From Rostratula benghalensis (lineage: Eukaryota; Chordata; Aves; Charadriiformes; Rostratulidae): a stretch of DNA of 64,000 bases. The position numbers and the translations under genes are program-made. The DNA is taken from positions 2,180,639 through 2,244,638 of the forward strand of contig VXAI01000038.1 in NCBI GenBank assembly GCA_013399305.1, read 5' to 3'. The notes beneath the pieces are model-generated. The model made no database searches. It was not told the DNA's origin and saw only the letters and a program-made list of their open reading frames with translations. Each line of letters opens with the position of its first letter. Position 1 is the first letter of the stretch. Below, piece by piece: positions 1 to 13,342 of this stretch.

Positions 1-746
1 ATCACATTCTCCCTTAACCTTCTGGATCAAGCCTACTGGACAGATGTAACATGGTACTCTAACCTGCATGTATACCATTTCTGGAAGCAAATACTGACTG
101 TGAAGAAACCAGAAAAAAAAGTTGCATAAAATCATGCAGAGAAGTATTGGAATATGAACTGTTCCATAATAAAAGGGCCATACTATTTTTCTTTTCCTAT
201 ATTGTCTCAACAGAATTACTATCTGCTGTTTTAGTCTATTACCTTCTATTGCACATTTTATATCCAATGTTTTGTTTGATCCTTGACAAAAGTTGCATTC
301 CATTTTTTCTCTTTCACTTGCCAAGCCAATTAAACTTAAAAAGCTTTACCTACATAGTACACTAGCAGCTCTCAAGCAGAATTATTCTCCAACGCATTCA
401 CAAAACTTATTTTCTTTTTTGAAAGCATACGCTTAAATATGTTAACACACCGCCAAATATTCATGCAAGAATGCATGGCAAACACTACCAAAACCCCCCA
501 TGCTCTCGTATTAGTTCAAGTACATTTGAAAGGTTACTATAGCTCAGTGAATACACCATCTTCCCTCTCCTTAGTCTGCCAAAGGTAAGGTTACAAAATG
601 GGAGTCAGAAGAATTTTTGGCTCACATGGCTATTTTTGATGTATTGATATTACCAAACATGACGAGCAACAGATCCACTGCACCAGGAGCTGCTTTTTCC
701 ACGCGCATTGCTGGTATCTTTTACACAGAATAAATCACGTAATTAC
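1..746. other. Non-coding AT-rich stretch
   Basis: No coding pattern, splice-flanked open frame, RNA gene or recognisable repeat is visible. The short open frames here are rich in Phe, Leu and Tyr, as expected of AT-rich random DNA. Confidence 0.6.
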
Positions 747-840
747 CTACACTAGAGACAACAGTGCAGGACTTAAAATGACAGATACCTTCGCTACCCT
801 AGAGACAACAGTGCAGGAGTTAAAATGACAGATACCTTCA
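747..840. repeat. 47-bp tandem duplication, two copies
   Basis: Two head-to-tail 47-bp units (747-793 and 794-840) share the core CTAGAGACAACAGTGCAGGA followed by TTAAAATGACAGATACCTTC. They differ at about three positions. The high identity suggests a fairly recent local duplication. No gene overlaps it. Confidence 0.85.
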
Positions 841-3604
841 CTTTGGAGTTTCATTTCCTACAGACTAATACAAGCATTAGGGATACTGGTACTGTAGGAA
901 TCCCAGGGATATGCATAATTTAGATTACCACTACGTGGAGTACACAGATGTGTGTATTTCTTTGACATGAAGCCTGTCTACACTTTGAACTGGAAGTCAA
1001 CTAATACTAAATTTCAAGTGGATTTAAGCCAAATTAAATGCTATCTACTCGCCTTATTTAAAAAAAAAAAAATTAAATACAGGCCTTCCTAAGCCCAAAT
1101 GAATGTTTACATAGGAGTTTCAATTTCACAATACGACTTTAAAGTCATGCTACAAAATCACTCATACTTTGGATTAATCTTCTCAAATGCTCCTGAATAG
1201 TCAAGTCCTAACATCTAAAATATTCAAATTCTTTTTTAATTCAATGTGGTCATTGACATGCATCTGAAGAAAAACCGAAAAGATGAAATTTCACAACTTT
1301 TTTTGTTCTTCTTCATGATGTTTCCTTCTGGTTTTATTTTTCTTTCTAAAGTAACAGTCAATTTACAAACTGTTACTTCATGCTGTTAGGAATGGGTTAG
1401 TATCCCCAGACAGGCCAATGACTCAGGTCTTGGTCAATCCCCCCTAATTTATAAAACCGTAAGCCACAATTCTCATGGGAATAATTTATTTAAAACTACG
1501 AAAAGGTTCAGTCTCAAGTTGCAACTTTCTCTTTCTTTATTCCCTCTTCCATTTCAGTAGTTTTCCCAATTACAACTTGACTATTATAGTTCAGCCTCTG
1601 TTGCAATGACTAAGATTTTAGATCAAGAACCTTAATGCCTAAAAATAAATAAATAAATAAAATGTATACCGAACCCAGTATCCTTACATAAATATGGCAA
1701 CAAAATTCATATTAACCATGTTTTACATCAGAAGTGGTCAGGTACAAATTTGCATTTTGGAGGAGCCTATACACACTGTACTACAACCAATCAACACTTC
1801 AACTCAAGCACCCACTGCTGTTCTTCATCACTTTTGGCAGCACACAAACCTGCGCAAATAGAAACTGTATAGACAATGCTAAAAATAACTCAAAGTCTAA
1901 AAAAGAATGCCTTAAAAAGAATTTTTCTCCTTATTGTGGGATACATATTGATATCCTTTACTTTTTCATCTTGTGAGTATAAAGAAAGTGTCAAGTCTAC
2001 CGAAGTGCTACAGAAAAATTATATGCCACATACTAAAAGTTATCTGCCACATTCTACTTTGCTGCTTCTTTTGCGAGTAAGGGAATAAACCCAGGTTAGC
2101 TGCTATCAATAAGATTACGCTTCTTTTAATTTACCAACACATGTCAGCACAAGGGAGCACTGTGACACCTTTGAAGTAAACATCAAAGGTTTCATAAAAC
2201 AACCGAAAGAATGTTTTCCAGTACAAGCGTGAAATTCCAATAGCACTGAATTATTATGCCCACGTGTTGGGTGTTGTGTCACCCTGCCCCTCCTCTGAAA
2301 CAAACAAAAAAGCCAACTGACAAAATATGATTTTTTTCTGTCAAAGCAAGTGTAAAACTCAGACATATAGACAAAATAAGGTTAGAAAGACCAAAGTGCT
2401 GCTATATTGGTCATACTGACATATTGGGCACTGATGTCCATGCCCTACAACACCGTCCATGTTTCTAAAGCTGTAGCTCATTGTAAAACGAGCAAGCCCC
2501 CCAAAATACAAAGAAACCCAAATCAAATACATACAGTTGAGTTCCTAGGGAGCTGGTAACTGAGGTCAATGTTCTAGCACTAAGAGTTCCTTACAACACA
2601 CAAAACCCCAAACTCTTAAAATAACAGCTTCAGCACATGACATCCTTATTATACAGTTATGTTCTTTGCTGTTAGGAATTATTGTTTATTTTCAAATTGT
2701 TACAGCAAGTTAATTAACTAATGAGCCTCAAAGCACCTTTAGACCTGCTTTTACTTCTCTCTTTCTACAGCAAGTTCTATTAATTAAAAGAAAAAACGTC
2801 AAATTACACTTCTCAAGTAATTTAGTTGGTAAAATCCAATTCGTCATCTGAGCCTGCAAACAATTCTGAAGCAGAAACTGACACACAACTCACAAGAAGG
2901 GAAGCAGACAAAGTTACTGTCTTACTATGGTATTTGCTGGGTAAAAAATTAAGAAGGACGAGATTTCAATCTCAAATTTTACCAACTATCTTTTCAGCCT
3001 CCATAATGAGATCACCTACAGCTTTGAAACAAACTTATCCCCAGTACTCTTAAACAAAGAATGCAAGTACAACCTGTAGCAAGTCAGATCAAAGACCTTT
3101 TATCACACCTGTAGCCTAAGGAAAAGTGTAAAACCAGAGTAAACAGATGAAGATCATCCATCAGAATAGCCTCTGAAGCTCCAGAGTTTGTTTCTGCGAT
3201 CTCCTAAAGTTTTTATTCAACTGCCCGGTTGAATTTGTCTTGCGTCAGTTTCTCACATCTGGTTTGAACTAGTGTAAATTGATAGTATTTACAAAGCTTT
3301 GGGATAAAAAAATCTAAGGACTTCCCTGAATATTGTATCAAGTAATTTTTCGTTCATTTTGGATTTTCCCCTTTCTAATTTGATACTGTACAGTTCCCAC
3401 ATGGCAAAAAGAAGTGAACAATCGTTCCTTATTCACATTCTCTCTGTCACATACTGAGTCATGTGGTAAGTGACCTAGCTTCCTTTTAATTTTAAATGTA
3501 TTTTTAGTTATTCCCTGTCGATTTATGTTTTCATTAAAACCTCAGGGATATGTCCTTTTGAAGCCTGCTGGAGACTGAATAGACACAGGACATTTTGCCA
3601 AGAA
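841..3604. other. Non-coding AT-rich stretch with a small AAAT microsatellite
   Basis: The only structured element is an (AAAT)n run of about five units at 1641-1663. A frame at 2826-3053 has a Ser/Asn/Glu-rich start, but the nearby acceptor-like site at 2770 leads into stop codons in that frame. I see no gene. Confidence 0.55.
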
Positions 3605-3636
3605 CACCTAGGCATTTTCCCCCAAATGCCTAGGTG
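3605..3636. repeat. Perfect 13-bp inverted repeat with 6-base loop
   Basis: CACCTAGGCATTT (3605-3617) is followed by TCCCCC and the exact reverse complement AAATGCCTAGGTG (3624-3636). In DNA or RNA this gives a tight hairpin. It stands alone and is not next to a coding region. Confidence 0.85.
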
Positions 3637-5974
3637 CTCTCTCTCTTCAAGTCATGCTTCCAATAGTTCAACTGAGAAGCAAATGGGCATCATTTGCTTA
3701 TGTCTTTAGAGCACCTTTCCTTCACAGGAAATGGAACGCACATGAACAAAAACATTGACTGGTAGTGCAGTTCAATGACTGCAGTCCACAAAGGAAAGGT
3801 GACTACTGTGTCTCTGCTTCCTGCCACAGCATGCTGCAGTGGGCATCACTAGCAGTGTTCTGTATACCTTATTTTTGAAAGTGAATTTATATAGAAGGAC
3901 TCTGAAAACCACCCCGCTATTCATACAGAAGTGGTTGGTGTAATTCATTTCCATAACCTTTTGGTATAACATGTAACGCACTATGTAGAAAACTAAAGAG
4001 ACTATATTGATCTGTAATAGAAAAGACAACCCACCTAGGAAAAAAGTCCTCTGAGTGCCACCACTCGTGCAGAAGGTGCGTTAGAAGGGTTTAGTTTTTG
4101 GAGAATTCTGAACTTGATTTGCAAAAAGTGGAAACTTGTAATGGTTCTCAAAACAGAAATATAAATTTAGTGAAATTATTGTTTTGGGACTGTAAAACCT
4201 CAAAACTTACATATGGACTTCCAAAGTTCAGAGTGATCAGTAGTCGAATTTTCTTGTTTTGCCCCTTCTCTACCACTGAGTTAAGGTACGATATTAGATT
4301 TTTGTTTAATAAACAAGAACAAAATATTGCATAATAATCTAGCTTCAAAGAGGCTCAATTATAGTAATGATCTTGATAATTATATTAGGACAGTCAAGGT
4401 TTCCCTACAGCTCTATATTTTTCAAATTTACAGGGTTACATGGTGTGATGAAAGCTCTGTGTGCACATAAGACTATTGTTACTTTACCCTGTCTACTTTC
4501 ACTTTCTAATTTGGTTATAAGCTGCAGTTTTCAAGTATTTTGTCAATCACAGTTTATCAAATGCATTCTGCTAAGGCAGCTGTCAGGACAAGATTCAGCA
4601 ACGACAAGCTGTCTTAGCTCCTGTTCATTCTATCCTTAAGTCACTAACCCTTATTTTTATCTCTGAGGAGGAGAAATACTCCAACTATAAAAAGCTCTAC
4701 CTGTTCACTGAGCAGGCAGTGGATTCACTATGGTGGCAAGGCTGCTGATCACCAGAACCAGGAGTACCAATAAATTCTCAGCAGCCCCCCACCTTCCTGC
4801 CTACTTTTTCTATATCACAAGTGCTATTCTGAAAATACTACTGGCTCTCTGCACCTAGCAGTGATTGAGTAAAAAGATACAGTGCAGGTTGTCAGTTTAT
4901 CCTAAAATAGCCTCTAGTGGATAGATAAAAGCCATCTAAACCACAGCAGAAGACAGTGCTATTGCACAGAACTGCCAAATCCCCTCCAAAACATTCCAGA
5001 CAAAATGCTGGCCTCTGTTACACACACACACACAGTGATGACAGCATACAGTGCTATTTATAAAGAGACCTAAAGATCAGTGGATACCGAAGGATTTTCT
5101 TATAAATCCTGGAAATTAAGAACTTCATAGCATTTTAACCCATATAAATGTTGTGATATTTCATAAAGGCTAAAACTGGGATTACGCCAAACTTGCCTTT
5201 TAACATTAATTGTGTTTCTGACTATGTCGCCTAAAAGAATGTTCATTTATAATGACAAATCATGACTGGGGAAAAAAGTTTAAATCTGATTTCTTCTTTT
5301 CATGTTCTTACAGTTTTTGTTTCACACAACTATTTAGAAAACATGATGGCAGATGTGGTACAAATTCATTACCTTACCAGTGTCCATATCAGAGGAATTT
5401 GCGGGAAGAGGCAATGTCGGTAAGGTATCAGGAGACACACAAATAGACGTCATTAACCCAGAAAAAATAAAATAAAATCTATTCCCAGGTAGCTACTGGT
5501 AAGAGGCGAGACTGGAAGGATTACAAACAGACCTAAAATAGATTAAATGAATACTATAAATAACTATTATTTTTTATAACAATACTTCAAAAGTTACCAA
5601 TCATGTTGAACAAACAGCTCTGCTGGATTTTCTTACTGCAGCCCAAGCAGCAAAAAAATACAACAGTCAAACAGCTTTCTGAAAGCACAGGAAAAAAATC
5701 CATCTCTGTGCCTCTCATTCCTATTTTTAGGATACCTGTATCAGCTCCAGTTTGGGTGGAAGAGGAAAAAGGGAAAAATAGCTGCAAGAACACTACTCCA
5801 ATTCAGCAATCTGCTGCAATAAGAAGTCTTTTGGAAGGGTGGTGGTTGGCTTGTTCTGTCTCTGATGTTTGGCATGCAAATTAGCTCATCCAAAACAGAG
5901 AATCTACTTCTATAAAACTAAACATTCTTACGAATCTATTTACGTAATCATTCAAACCATTTCCTTAGAGTAAG
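3637..5974. other. Non-coding AT-rich stretch with a short CA repeat
   Basis: A (CA)7 run lies at about 5020-5033. Otherwise there is no recognisable repeat and no open frame with coding character. Short frames at 4098-4334 and 5603-5884 have no flanking splice signals and unremarkable composition. Confidence 0.55.
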
Positions 5975-6022
5975 CACAGTTATTTTTATAAGTGAGAAAC
6001 TGAGGGCACATAACGTTGCTCT
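5975..6022 (-). repeat. Possible degraded MIR-like SINE fragment
   Basis: The string around AGTGAGAAACTGAGGGCACA resembles the reverse complement of the MIR (CORE-SINE) segment that reads CTCAGTTTCCTC in sense. Only about 48 bp is alignable by eye, so this could be chance. Ancient MIR copies do persist in bird genomes in low numbers. Confidence 0.3.
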
Positions 6023-7145
6023 GGTTTGACACCCCTGCTCATCCCCACAACAAAAGACAGCTGAATCTGTCTAAAACTTGTGGATGAAGGGGTGCTCCTG
6101 AGTTAGTCTTCCCAGAAGGATAAGGAAGAAGCAAGCAAATTAGATCGTGATGTACACAAGGTAGAGTATGGAGGATGTAGTAAGTTGCAGTATTCCAAAG
6201 AACTTCTGCCTCCTCAGTAGGTTGGGAAGGCACTGAACAGACAAAGCCCAAGCAGTTAAAACTAATACAGAAGAAAAGCTATGCCAACCAGAACAAATCT
6301 GTTAAGAAGTCATCCCAGTGATGGAATGACTCTACCTCTTTCAAGTAAACTTGGCTGGTCACCTAAAATGAAAAGAGTTCACCTTTTACCACTCATGACT
6401 CGCTGAGGCCTTGGTATCAATGTGAGGCTCATTACCAGTAACCAGTGTGTTCCACCTCTAACTGAGTACTGCATGGCCTAGAGCTGCCATTCTGACACCT
6501 ACAAAAGAACCCAAGAGCAAGCAAAACATTTTGTGATACCTCCTAGCTATTATCCCTTCCCCCTCTCAACAGTCTTTTGTGATAATGTTTAATGCTCCCT
6601 CAAAGAAAACCAGGATTTACATCTTTGCTCCTTCGCCTTACAAGCAGAGTAAGTGGTCTGAGATCAGCAAGATAAAATTCAGTTAAGGCCAATTCTAGTG
6701 AAGAGGATGGGACAGAAGAGATCAGCTATGTAAAGGTAAGGAATGAGTTTGATGTGTACTGCAGGAACAGATGAAGCTCCAAAGGTAAAGCCACAAACAA
6801 CATGAAGTAATGTTGCAAAAAAGGTTCTGTTGGGCGCATTAACAAAGCTTTGTATGTAACACACCACAAGTAAAAAGGTTTCAGCTGAAGAACGTATACC
6901 AAAAATGAAATCTAATCATGTAGATAATCTAGAAGGTAAGCAAGAAAATACTTTGAACATTAAGGTGTTTAGAAAACAAGACTTGGAAAAAAGTTGCTTA
7001 GTCTGCAGTCGCCAACTGTAGGTTAGAAAACACACATTGCATTAGGGATCAATCACTCAACATGTCCACTAACAGTAGGAGAAATAATGGTTTAAATTTT
7101 ACCAAGACAAATTGATATTGAATGCTCCAAAATATCTTCTAGCCA
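6023..7145. other. Non-coding stretch, nothing recognised
   Basis: No repeat family, RNA gene or splice-flanked open frame is recognisable. Confidence 0.5.
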
Positions 7146-7271
7146 TGAGGTTATTAAAGAGTGGAACAGATTACCATGAAATTTGTAGAGTCAATGTCAC
7201 TGAACGTTTCCAAGATTAGGTCAGGTAAATATCCAAGGGATAGCAACCTTGGATGAAGGATGATTGGTCTA
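7146..7271 (+). mobile_element. Ancient L3/CR1-like LINE 3' fragment
   Basis: The order of blocks AGAGTGGAACAGATTACC, then TTGTAGAGTCAATGTCACTG, then TTTCCAAGATTAGGTCAGGT, then a TGATTGGTCT tail follows the conserved layout of L3/CR1-clade LINE 3' regions. Those regions read roughly 'gtggaac-g-ttgcc ... gagtc-ccatc-ctgga ... ttcaag ... gatgatctggtct'. It is heavily diverged and carries no open frame, so it is a very old insertion shorter than 150 bp. Confidence 0.6.
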
Positions 7272-7283
7272 AAAAACAATTAA

Positions 7284-7306
7284 ATATATATAATGTGTGT
7301 GTGTAT
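7284..7306. repeat. TA/TG dinucleotide run
   Basis: A short (TA)n run passes into (TG)5, directly behind the old LINE fragment. It is possibly a remnant of a LINE 3' tail microsatellite. Confidence 0.7.
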
Positions 7307-8971
7307 AAAAAATACAAATACACAAAGGGATGACCTTAAGGGTAAAGGGAAACCTAAGTCCCAACTTTTTCTACTTACTGAGCAGGTTCTTGCTCAGGAT
7401 AGTGACCTTCAAAACTGTTCTATCACCTGACTTGTGTTTGTCCACTGCACAAATTAAGCACTTTACACAACGTTGTAAATCCTCCTCCAGAAACAAGGAA
7501 TGCTACAAACAGTGCTCAGCACAGCACACGTGTACATGTTCTCTTGTGGATCTGAGCCAGTGTCGCCTCCAACTCTGTTTCTAGGACTGAATGTAAAAAA
7601 CCAAAGGTTTTGTTTGTTTGCTCTGAAGAGCAACAGTTTAATTCTTTAGCCATCAGTGACTGGCAGAAGTTCAACCACTCCTTCAAGGACAGATCCTGTT
7701 CCTCAGTTTTGTTTTTTTCCTACTCTCTATATACATCAAATTCATTTATATGTTCATACAAAAGCTGTACCTCGTGTTCACGGCTGATTTTCTTGCTGAA
7801 AAACTCAAAAGTAAACTACATCAGTAGATCCTGCCTGTTCATTGCACGTGCTGTGTTGGCATATAAAGGAGCAATAAACTCAAAAACCTGTAGGGAAAGT
7901 TGGGGTAAGAGTCAGCATACCTGAAAAGACAGGTAAAGTAAATGAGAAAACAAACACCTATAACATAACTGGTTACAATTCTGTTCGATCGAGGAAAGAA
8001 ACAACTCAAAAGCTGCAAGGACTGAGAATGAGGGAGGACTGTCCTGAACAAACATGTTCGCACTGTAAGAGGCGCAGCAAAACATTTTTTTCCTGCAAGA
8101 CAAAGAAATGTAACACCTCACACATCCTGGAAGGATAGATACCACCCAAACACTTAAGACTCTATTTAACGAGGCAGGGGAAGGGGGTGGCCCCACAGAT
8201 AAACTGTATTTCCTCTGCCTTGACACTCCCACGAGGCACTGTTGATGGAAGCTTCTCCTGCCTTCTTGTGCTGGGCACAAACACTGAACACGTGGCTATT
8301 GTTCAGTGGATCCTAAGCGTGCATTAGGATGGAAAGCATGCTTTAGATATAAAATATGACATGGAACTTCTAGTTCAACAGCTAATGTAAAAATATGCCA
8401 AGAGATAAATTTAAGAACGTAATAAAAAGAACTTTCACGTGTCAGTAATTATTTTTAGATTTTCTTTTTAGTACTAGCCCTTGGACAAATTTACAGTCTG
8501 AAAATATTTGCTTTGAAAAAATCATTTTCCTCTTTCAAAGTACATAACATCTCCCAAATAAATGAAGATGACAAAGTATCTCCCCTCAAAAGCAGGCACG
8601 CTCATACTAAAATGTGTTTTCTACATATGGTGCACTAAAGTGGACAAGGCATTAACGTGCACAGTATGACAGAGATTTTTGTGTAATTGTCAAAAAAGCA
8701 GAACGAAGACATGCAGTAACAGGACTCTTGCAAAGAGAAATGTTACTTAAGCACTGCCAGCCAGCTGGCCACTGATCCCGCTTCACTTTTTCAGGAAAGA
8801 CAAGAGAAGGCAACAGAAATGCATTCCAGGTTTCCAGAAGTCTACACAGAGATAAAGAACAGAGGCAGGAGAAGACAATTCAAGCTGGGGTGAACGGGTC
8901 ACTAGAAACCTGTTGTCTCAACAGTGGACAGACTGTGTCTCATCCCAGTAATAATCGCCCAATTGTCATTT
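7307..8971. other. Non-coding stretch, nothing recognised
   Basis: The open frames at 7610-7924 (+) and 7912-8280 (-) overlap shadow frames, have no homology I recognise and no paired splice sites. Confidence 0.5.
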
Positions 8972-9146
8972 CATACAATCACAGAATGGTTTCTGTTGGA
9001 AAGGCCCATTAAAGGTCCCCTAGGCCAATCCCCCCACAATGGGTAGGGATATTTTCACCTTCATTGGGTTGCTCAGAGCTTCATCCAACCTGATCTTGAA
9101 TGTTTCCAGGGATGGGGCCATCTACCCTCTGCTGGGCAGCCTCTTT
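8972..9146 (-). mobile_element. CR1 LINE 3' end, 5'-truncated
   Basis: Starting at TCATACAATCACAGAATGG, this segment matches the reverse complement of an avian CR1 3' untranslated region. The blocks are TTGGAAAGGCCCATTAAAGG, CCAATCCCCCCACAATGGG, GTTGCTCAGAGCTTCATCC, AACCTGATCTTGAATG and TTTCCAGGGATGGGGCC, in the expected order. CR1 copies are typically severely 5'-truncated, and this one has about 175 bp. Sequence beyond 9146 becomes unalignable. It has no coding capacity. Confidence 0.9.
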
Positions 9147-12100
9147 CTTCATTTCTTTAACCAAAATGCCTCTGATGTGGCAAGCCAGGGACTCAGCGAT
9201 CATTAAACGGGGATTTTCAGTAATTCCCCAATCACTCGTGGCTCATGAGCGGTACAATGAGATGGGTTATTGTGTGGTGCATTGAAGGTATTCAATCATG
9301 TAAAAGCATATATTAAAAAAGACAATTAAAAACCAAACCTTTACTGTATTCAATGTTGTTTACCATTCGTTCTATATAACTGTGGACCATTTTCCAACAG
9401 AGAGAAACTTATTGCTGTTCTATAGCTCCAGCACTCCTCTGAAGCAGGGAGTGAACCGCGTTTTGCAATTACGACCAAGCAAAACCTCCCCCTGACAGAG
9501 GAAGTTGCACAGGTACTAATTCACCTCTGGACATCACAATTTTACCGAATAGCATAGCATGATACAATTCACACATTAATTGGTGAAGCAAGGAATGCTA
9601 CTCAGACATTTTAACCCATCTTTCATAACTGAAAAAGGCTGGGTTTTTGCCTTCACTTGGTTAGAATTACTCAGTCTTATTGCATAATGGAATTTGCAAC
9701 TCTCATTTTCCACATACCAAATCCTATTTTTCAGTATTGACAGATCCTGGATAATTATCTGCTACACAGAGACCATTAGGAAAAATCACACTTATAACAA
9801 CAGTACTTAAAAAAAGCTACAACGACACGGTGGAACATACTATTTCTGAAAGGTGCAAGTAAGCAATGTCATGGCTAAGTAGCCTGTTCAAAAACAAGTA
9901 TGTCCAAGGTTTTGACAAACAAAGATTTTATGACCTTTCCTTTTACAAGCTGACACCAGCAAAACCCTGGTCAACATTTCCAGGACATGCTTTTAAAAAT
10001 AGCGGGTACAATCTTGTTTACCTCACTTAGACCATGTCCAAATTCTTGAGAGTGAAGCCAGACCTCCTATTCTCTACAGTGGAGAACCTCTGTTCTCTGC
10101 AATGGACAGAAATCAGCACTCCAGAAACGTGTTTAAAGGGTAGATCTTGTCCCCCAAACTTAAATGGGTGAACTCAATACAGAATGCTCTTTCTGTAGCA
10201 AGTGCCCAAATGCATCTACTACTCTCTGCTGACTCTGTAATGGAATCAAGCCCTTTGATTACAAAATTGCTGCATTAAGCACAAGTTAGGCACAGAATTA
10301 TGCTGACTAAACCTTTGCTTTGGCCACTTCGTTCTTTTAATCCCCAGAACAGAGTGTATAAACAACCTTGCTAAGATAAAAAAGAAAGTTCTTACGTGAC
10401 TGGGTAATATAAATTGATACACCAAAGAAAAATGCTAAATTTAAGTGTTACTAAGCATGAACAACCCTTGGCTGCATTAAGGTATGAGCTGCTTAGCACA
10501 GGCAATGATACACCAGGAAGAGAATTAAAGGTCTGTGACTTTAGTCTGTCTCTCCACTTTGTCAGAAAATTCTAGAGAGCCACTTCCATTATTTTTCACC
10601 CAATTCCTGTTGCTTTGTTCCTGGATTCTTAATGTCCAAGGAAAGGCCACTCCTTGCACAGGTATGCAGACTCCATAAAAACTCATCGCTTTGAGGTAAG
10701 GAGCGTATAAAGGGCCACAAAATTTTGACATCATACCTAGAAGTCCCACCTAATGGCTCTTTAAATGGAGAAGCAAAACCTACTTGACACTGAAATAATA
10801 CACTGACTTTCTAAGTAATTGTGACAACTCATACACAGGATTTGCCATATAACCAACAGAGAGAGTCACTGAGAGAAGAGTTACCACAATTCCAGTAGAT
10901 AAATGACAGTAACTAACAGTAACGAACAGTACATTTGTGGGTTGGACTACTTATGTACAGGTACAGATTCAATGCAGGATTATATATTATCCTATCAGTT
11001 CTATTTAATGAGTTAATTTATTTAGACTGCACAATTTTATTTCAAAGTATGCACAGAAGTTTTTTAATATAGGTTTTGAGGATGTAAGCTGCGGATTCTT
11101 CCAGAACATCTAAGATGTTCCATGAGTCTACACCTAAAAATATGAGATTAACGGATCTAAGCAGGAGATTCAGAACACTAACTGAATCATATATAGCAAA
11201 TACAATACATTAAATATTGCCAGTCTCCCTTACCTGAAATTAGGATACAAAGGAAGATGGTATCAACAGAATTATGAGATACTGAACTAATTTACCTTCA
11301 AATATTAGAAGCATTAAATTTTCTGCCCATTTCCAGCTATCTAAGATTCATCTTAATACTAACTATGTTAGTTAATGTATCTCTACTACTTAATGCATTT
11401 TTATACTACGATGTTCTTTGCAGGACCTTGTGGTTAATAAACATTATGTATACTGTGTTTATTCAGTTTAAATTTTAATTGTCTTGGCTTTCAGAAAAAG
11501 AAAGAAAACATCACTTAGTCTAAGTGAGATGCAAGTGAAGAGTGCTAAAATATTTTTGTTATAAACTTTTTTCTTTTTGTTCAATTCATCTAGGACAGCT
11601 AGTTATATAAAAAACAGGGTGTTTAAAAAGAATGTTTAGGACTAGTTATTCAAATGCACCTGGCAGAGCTGCACAATCAAGATGGATAACATCTTTCCTG
11701 CAGCAGAAGCATTACTCCTTTTTACAGTCACCATTATAAATTAAACTAGCCTGAAGATTCTGTTGAACTGCAAGAACTAAAGATAAAGATGATTTCAATG
11801 CTTCTGTGAATCATTTAATTTCTGGTTCTACTTTTCTTCACCAAACAATTACATCTACAACCCTCCTTACCCATCCCCGCCCCACACCCCCATCTTTACC
11901 TGTTACTTTACGAGTTCCAATTTGTGCTAACGGCATACAGAAAAGAAAATATATGAGAAAACTCAATCAATATCGATAGCTATGGCAGCAAACCTTTCCC
12001 TGACAGTTACATACTTGACTATTTGCAGACTAAATAAATTGCTTTTCTACAGCAGGTTTATTCATCTCTCACATCTCCACAATGCTACTGCAGAACTGGG

Positions 12101-12550
12101 CTGTAGAGCAGAATAAATTAATCTGTAATCGTATCATTAAATTTAGTAAGGTTTGGGTTTTATATGCATTTTTTCCTCAGTTATTCTCCTCTATAGGCCC
12201 AAACCCCTCCATATCCAATCATTTATACTTTTTTCCCATTATGTTTTTTGTTCCAGACCATCATCATCGTCAAAAAAGACTCTGAAGACAGCTATATAAG
12301 GTCACACCAGTGGGAAATCACAAGTTACCAACTCCCCAACCGTACTAAATACCTGCAAGAATTTCCAGTCTCCAGCAAGGTAACACTTAATTTAGCTTGC
12401 TTAGCTTATTTTACAACCAGAGGTTTTTTGCCCACTGTTGAGAGCACCGTATTCTTTAATGATATCAATACTATCTAACTATCTGTGTGATGTTCACTCT
12501 TCCACAGATCTAATGTTTAATTGCTTTAGCATGTCCCTGACCTTACTATT
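9147..12550. other. Non-coding AT-rich stretch
   Basis: I find no exon-like frame and no clear repeat. Local words such as CAGTAACTAACAGTAACGAA (about 10908-10928) are imperfect short repeats without wider structure. Confidence 0.5.
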
Positions 12551-12648
12551 TTGGGGAACAGAAATACAGCAAGAAAGGACAAACTGAGGTGATTGGGTAA
12601 ATGAGTTTCCCAAATCATTAACACCATGAAGAGCAAGGATTCAGTGTG
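12551..12648 (-). repeat. Probable MIR-like SINE fragment
   Basis: In order, AAACTGAGGTGATTGGG, TAAATGAGTTTCCCAAATCA and GAGCAAGGATTCAG parallel the reverse complement of the MIR core and 3' region: aaactgaggc, agtgacttgcccaaggtca, and the gagccaggattcaa portion. Divergence is high, as expected of an amniote-age SINE. Confidence 0.4.
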
Positions 12649-13276
12649 TTACTTCAGCTTCATAGGATATAATTACATGTTTTGATTAGCAGATATATTT
12701 TCCCAGCCTCAGGTGTCAACAAGGGTTCAAGAGTATAACATGTATAAATGGGTGCTAATTTTACTAGTCATGAAAATGTGTTTCGCTAATTACATTTATA
12801 TCCTCTTAGCCAATTTTCATTCGATACTGCTTCTCTGTTGTACATCTTCCTGTTTATTTCCTTACGATGACATTTGAGCTCTTCCAAATGACACAGGGAT
12901 TCTAAAATTCAGTAGGCAGGACAAGTTACTTCCCCACTGATCTCTTGTGGTCATGAAAAAGTATCATGATTTACAGAAGTCTACACAATTTTGTGGTCAT
13001 TTCTGTACCTCAGTGAATTGTACCCCGTGCGGAATGTTAGCACCTGGGATTAAAAATCTGAAGGCAAGAGCAATGCTCTTCATTCACTCAGGTGATTCTT
13101 GCTAAGAGGTTAAGAATTGCTGACTGTTGACACCAAAAGAAAAAGGGAAGAAGCCCGTTCTGAGAGAGTGAAGCCCTTTATCCTGCTCTGCAGTTTCCTG
13201 ACCAAGTCCTGGATGTTTTGCTAACAGAAAGGGGGTTGAGGATTGACAATTGAAAGAATCTTTTCAGACAGCTAGC

Positions 13277-13342
13277 CACAGAATGTTTGTGTAGGAAAGG
13301 ACCTTTAAATACCATCTACTTCCATGTCCTTATCAAAACCAT
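13277..13342 (-). mobile_element. Degraded CR1 3' end
   Basis: CACAGAATGTTTGTGTAGGA, followed by AAGGACCTTTAAATACCATC and TACTTCCATGTCC, is a diverged version of the CR1 3' terminal sequence seen at 8972 and 52713. Only the last 65 bp or so of the element can be recognised. Confidence 0.65.

Noticed and set aside
2826..3053. Frame beginning SNSSSEPANNSEAETDTQ
   Set aside because: It begins at a TTG, and the acceptor-like site upstream leads to stops in this frame. The serine- and asparagine-rich text is explained by base composition.
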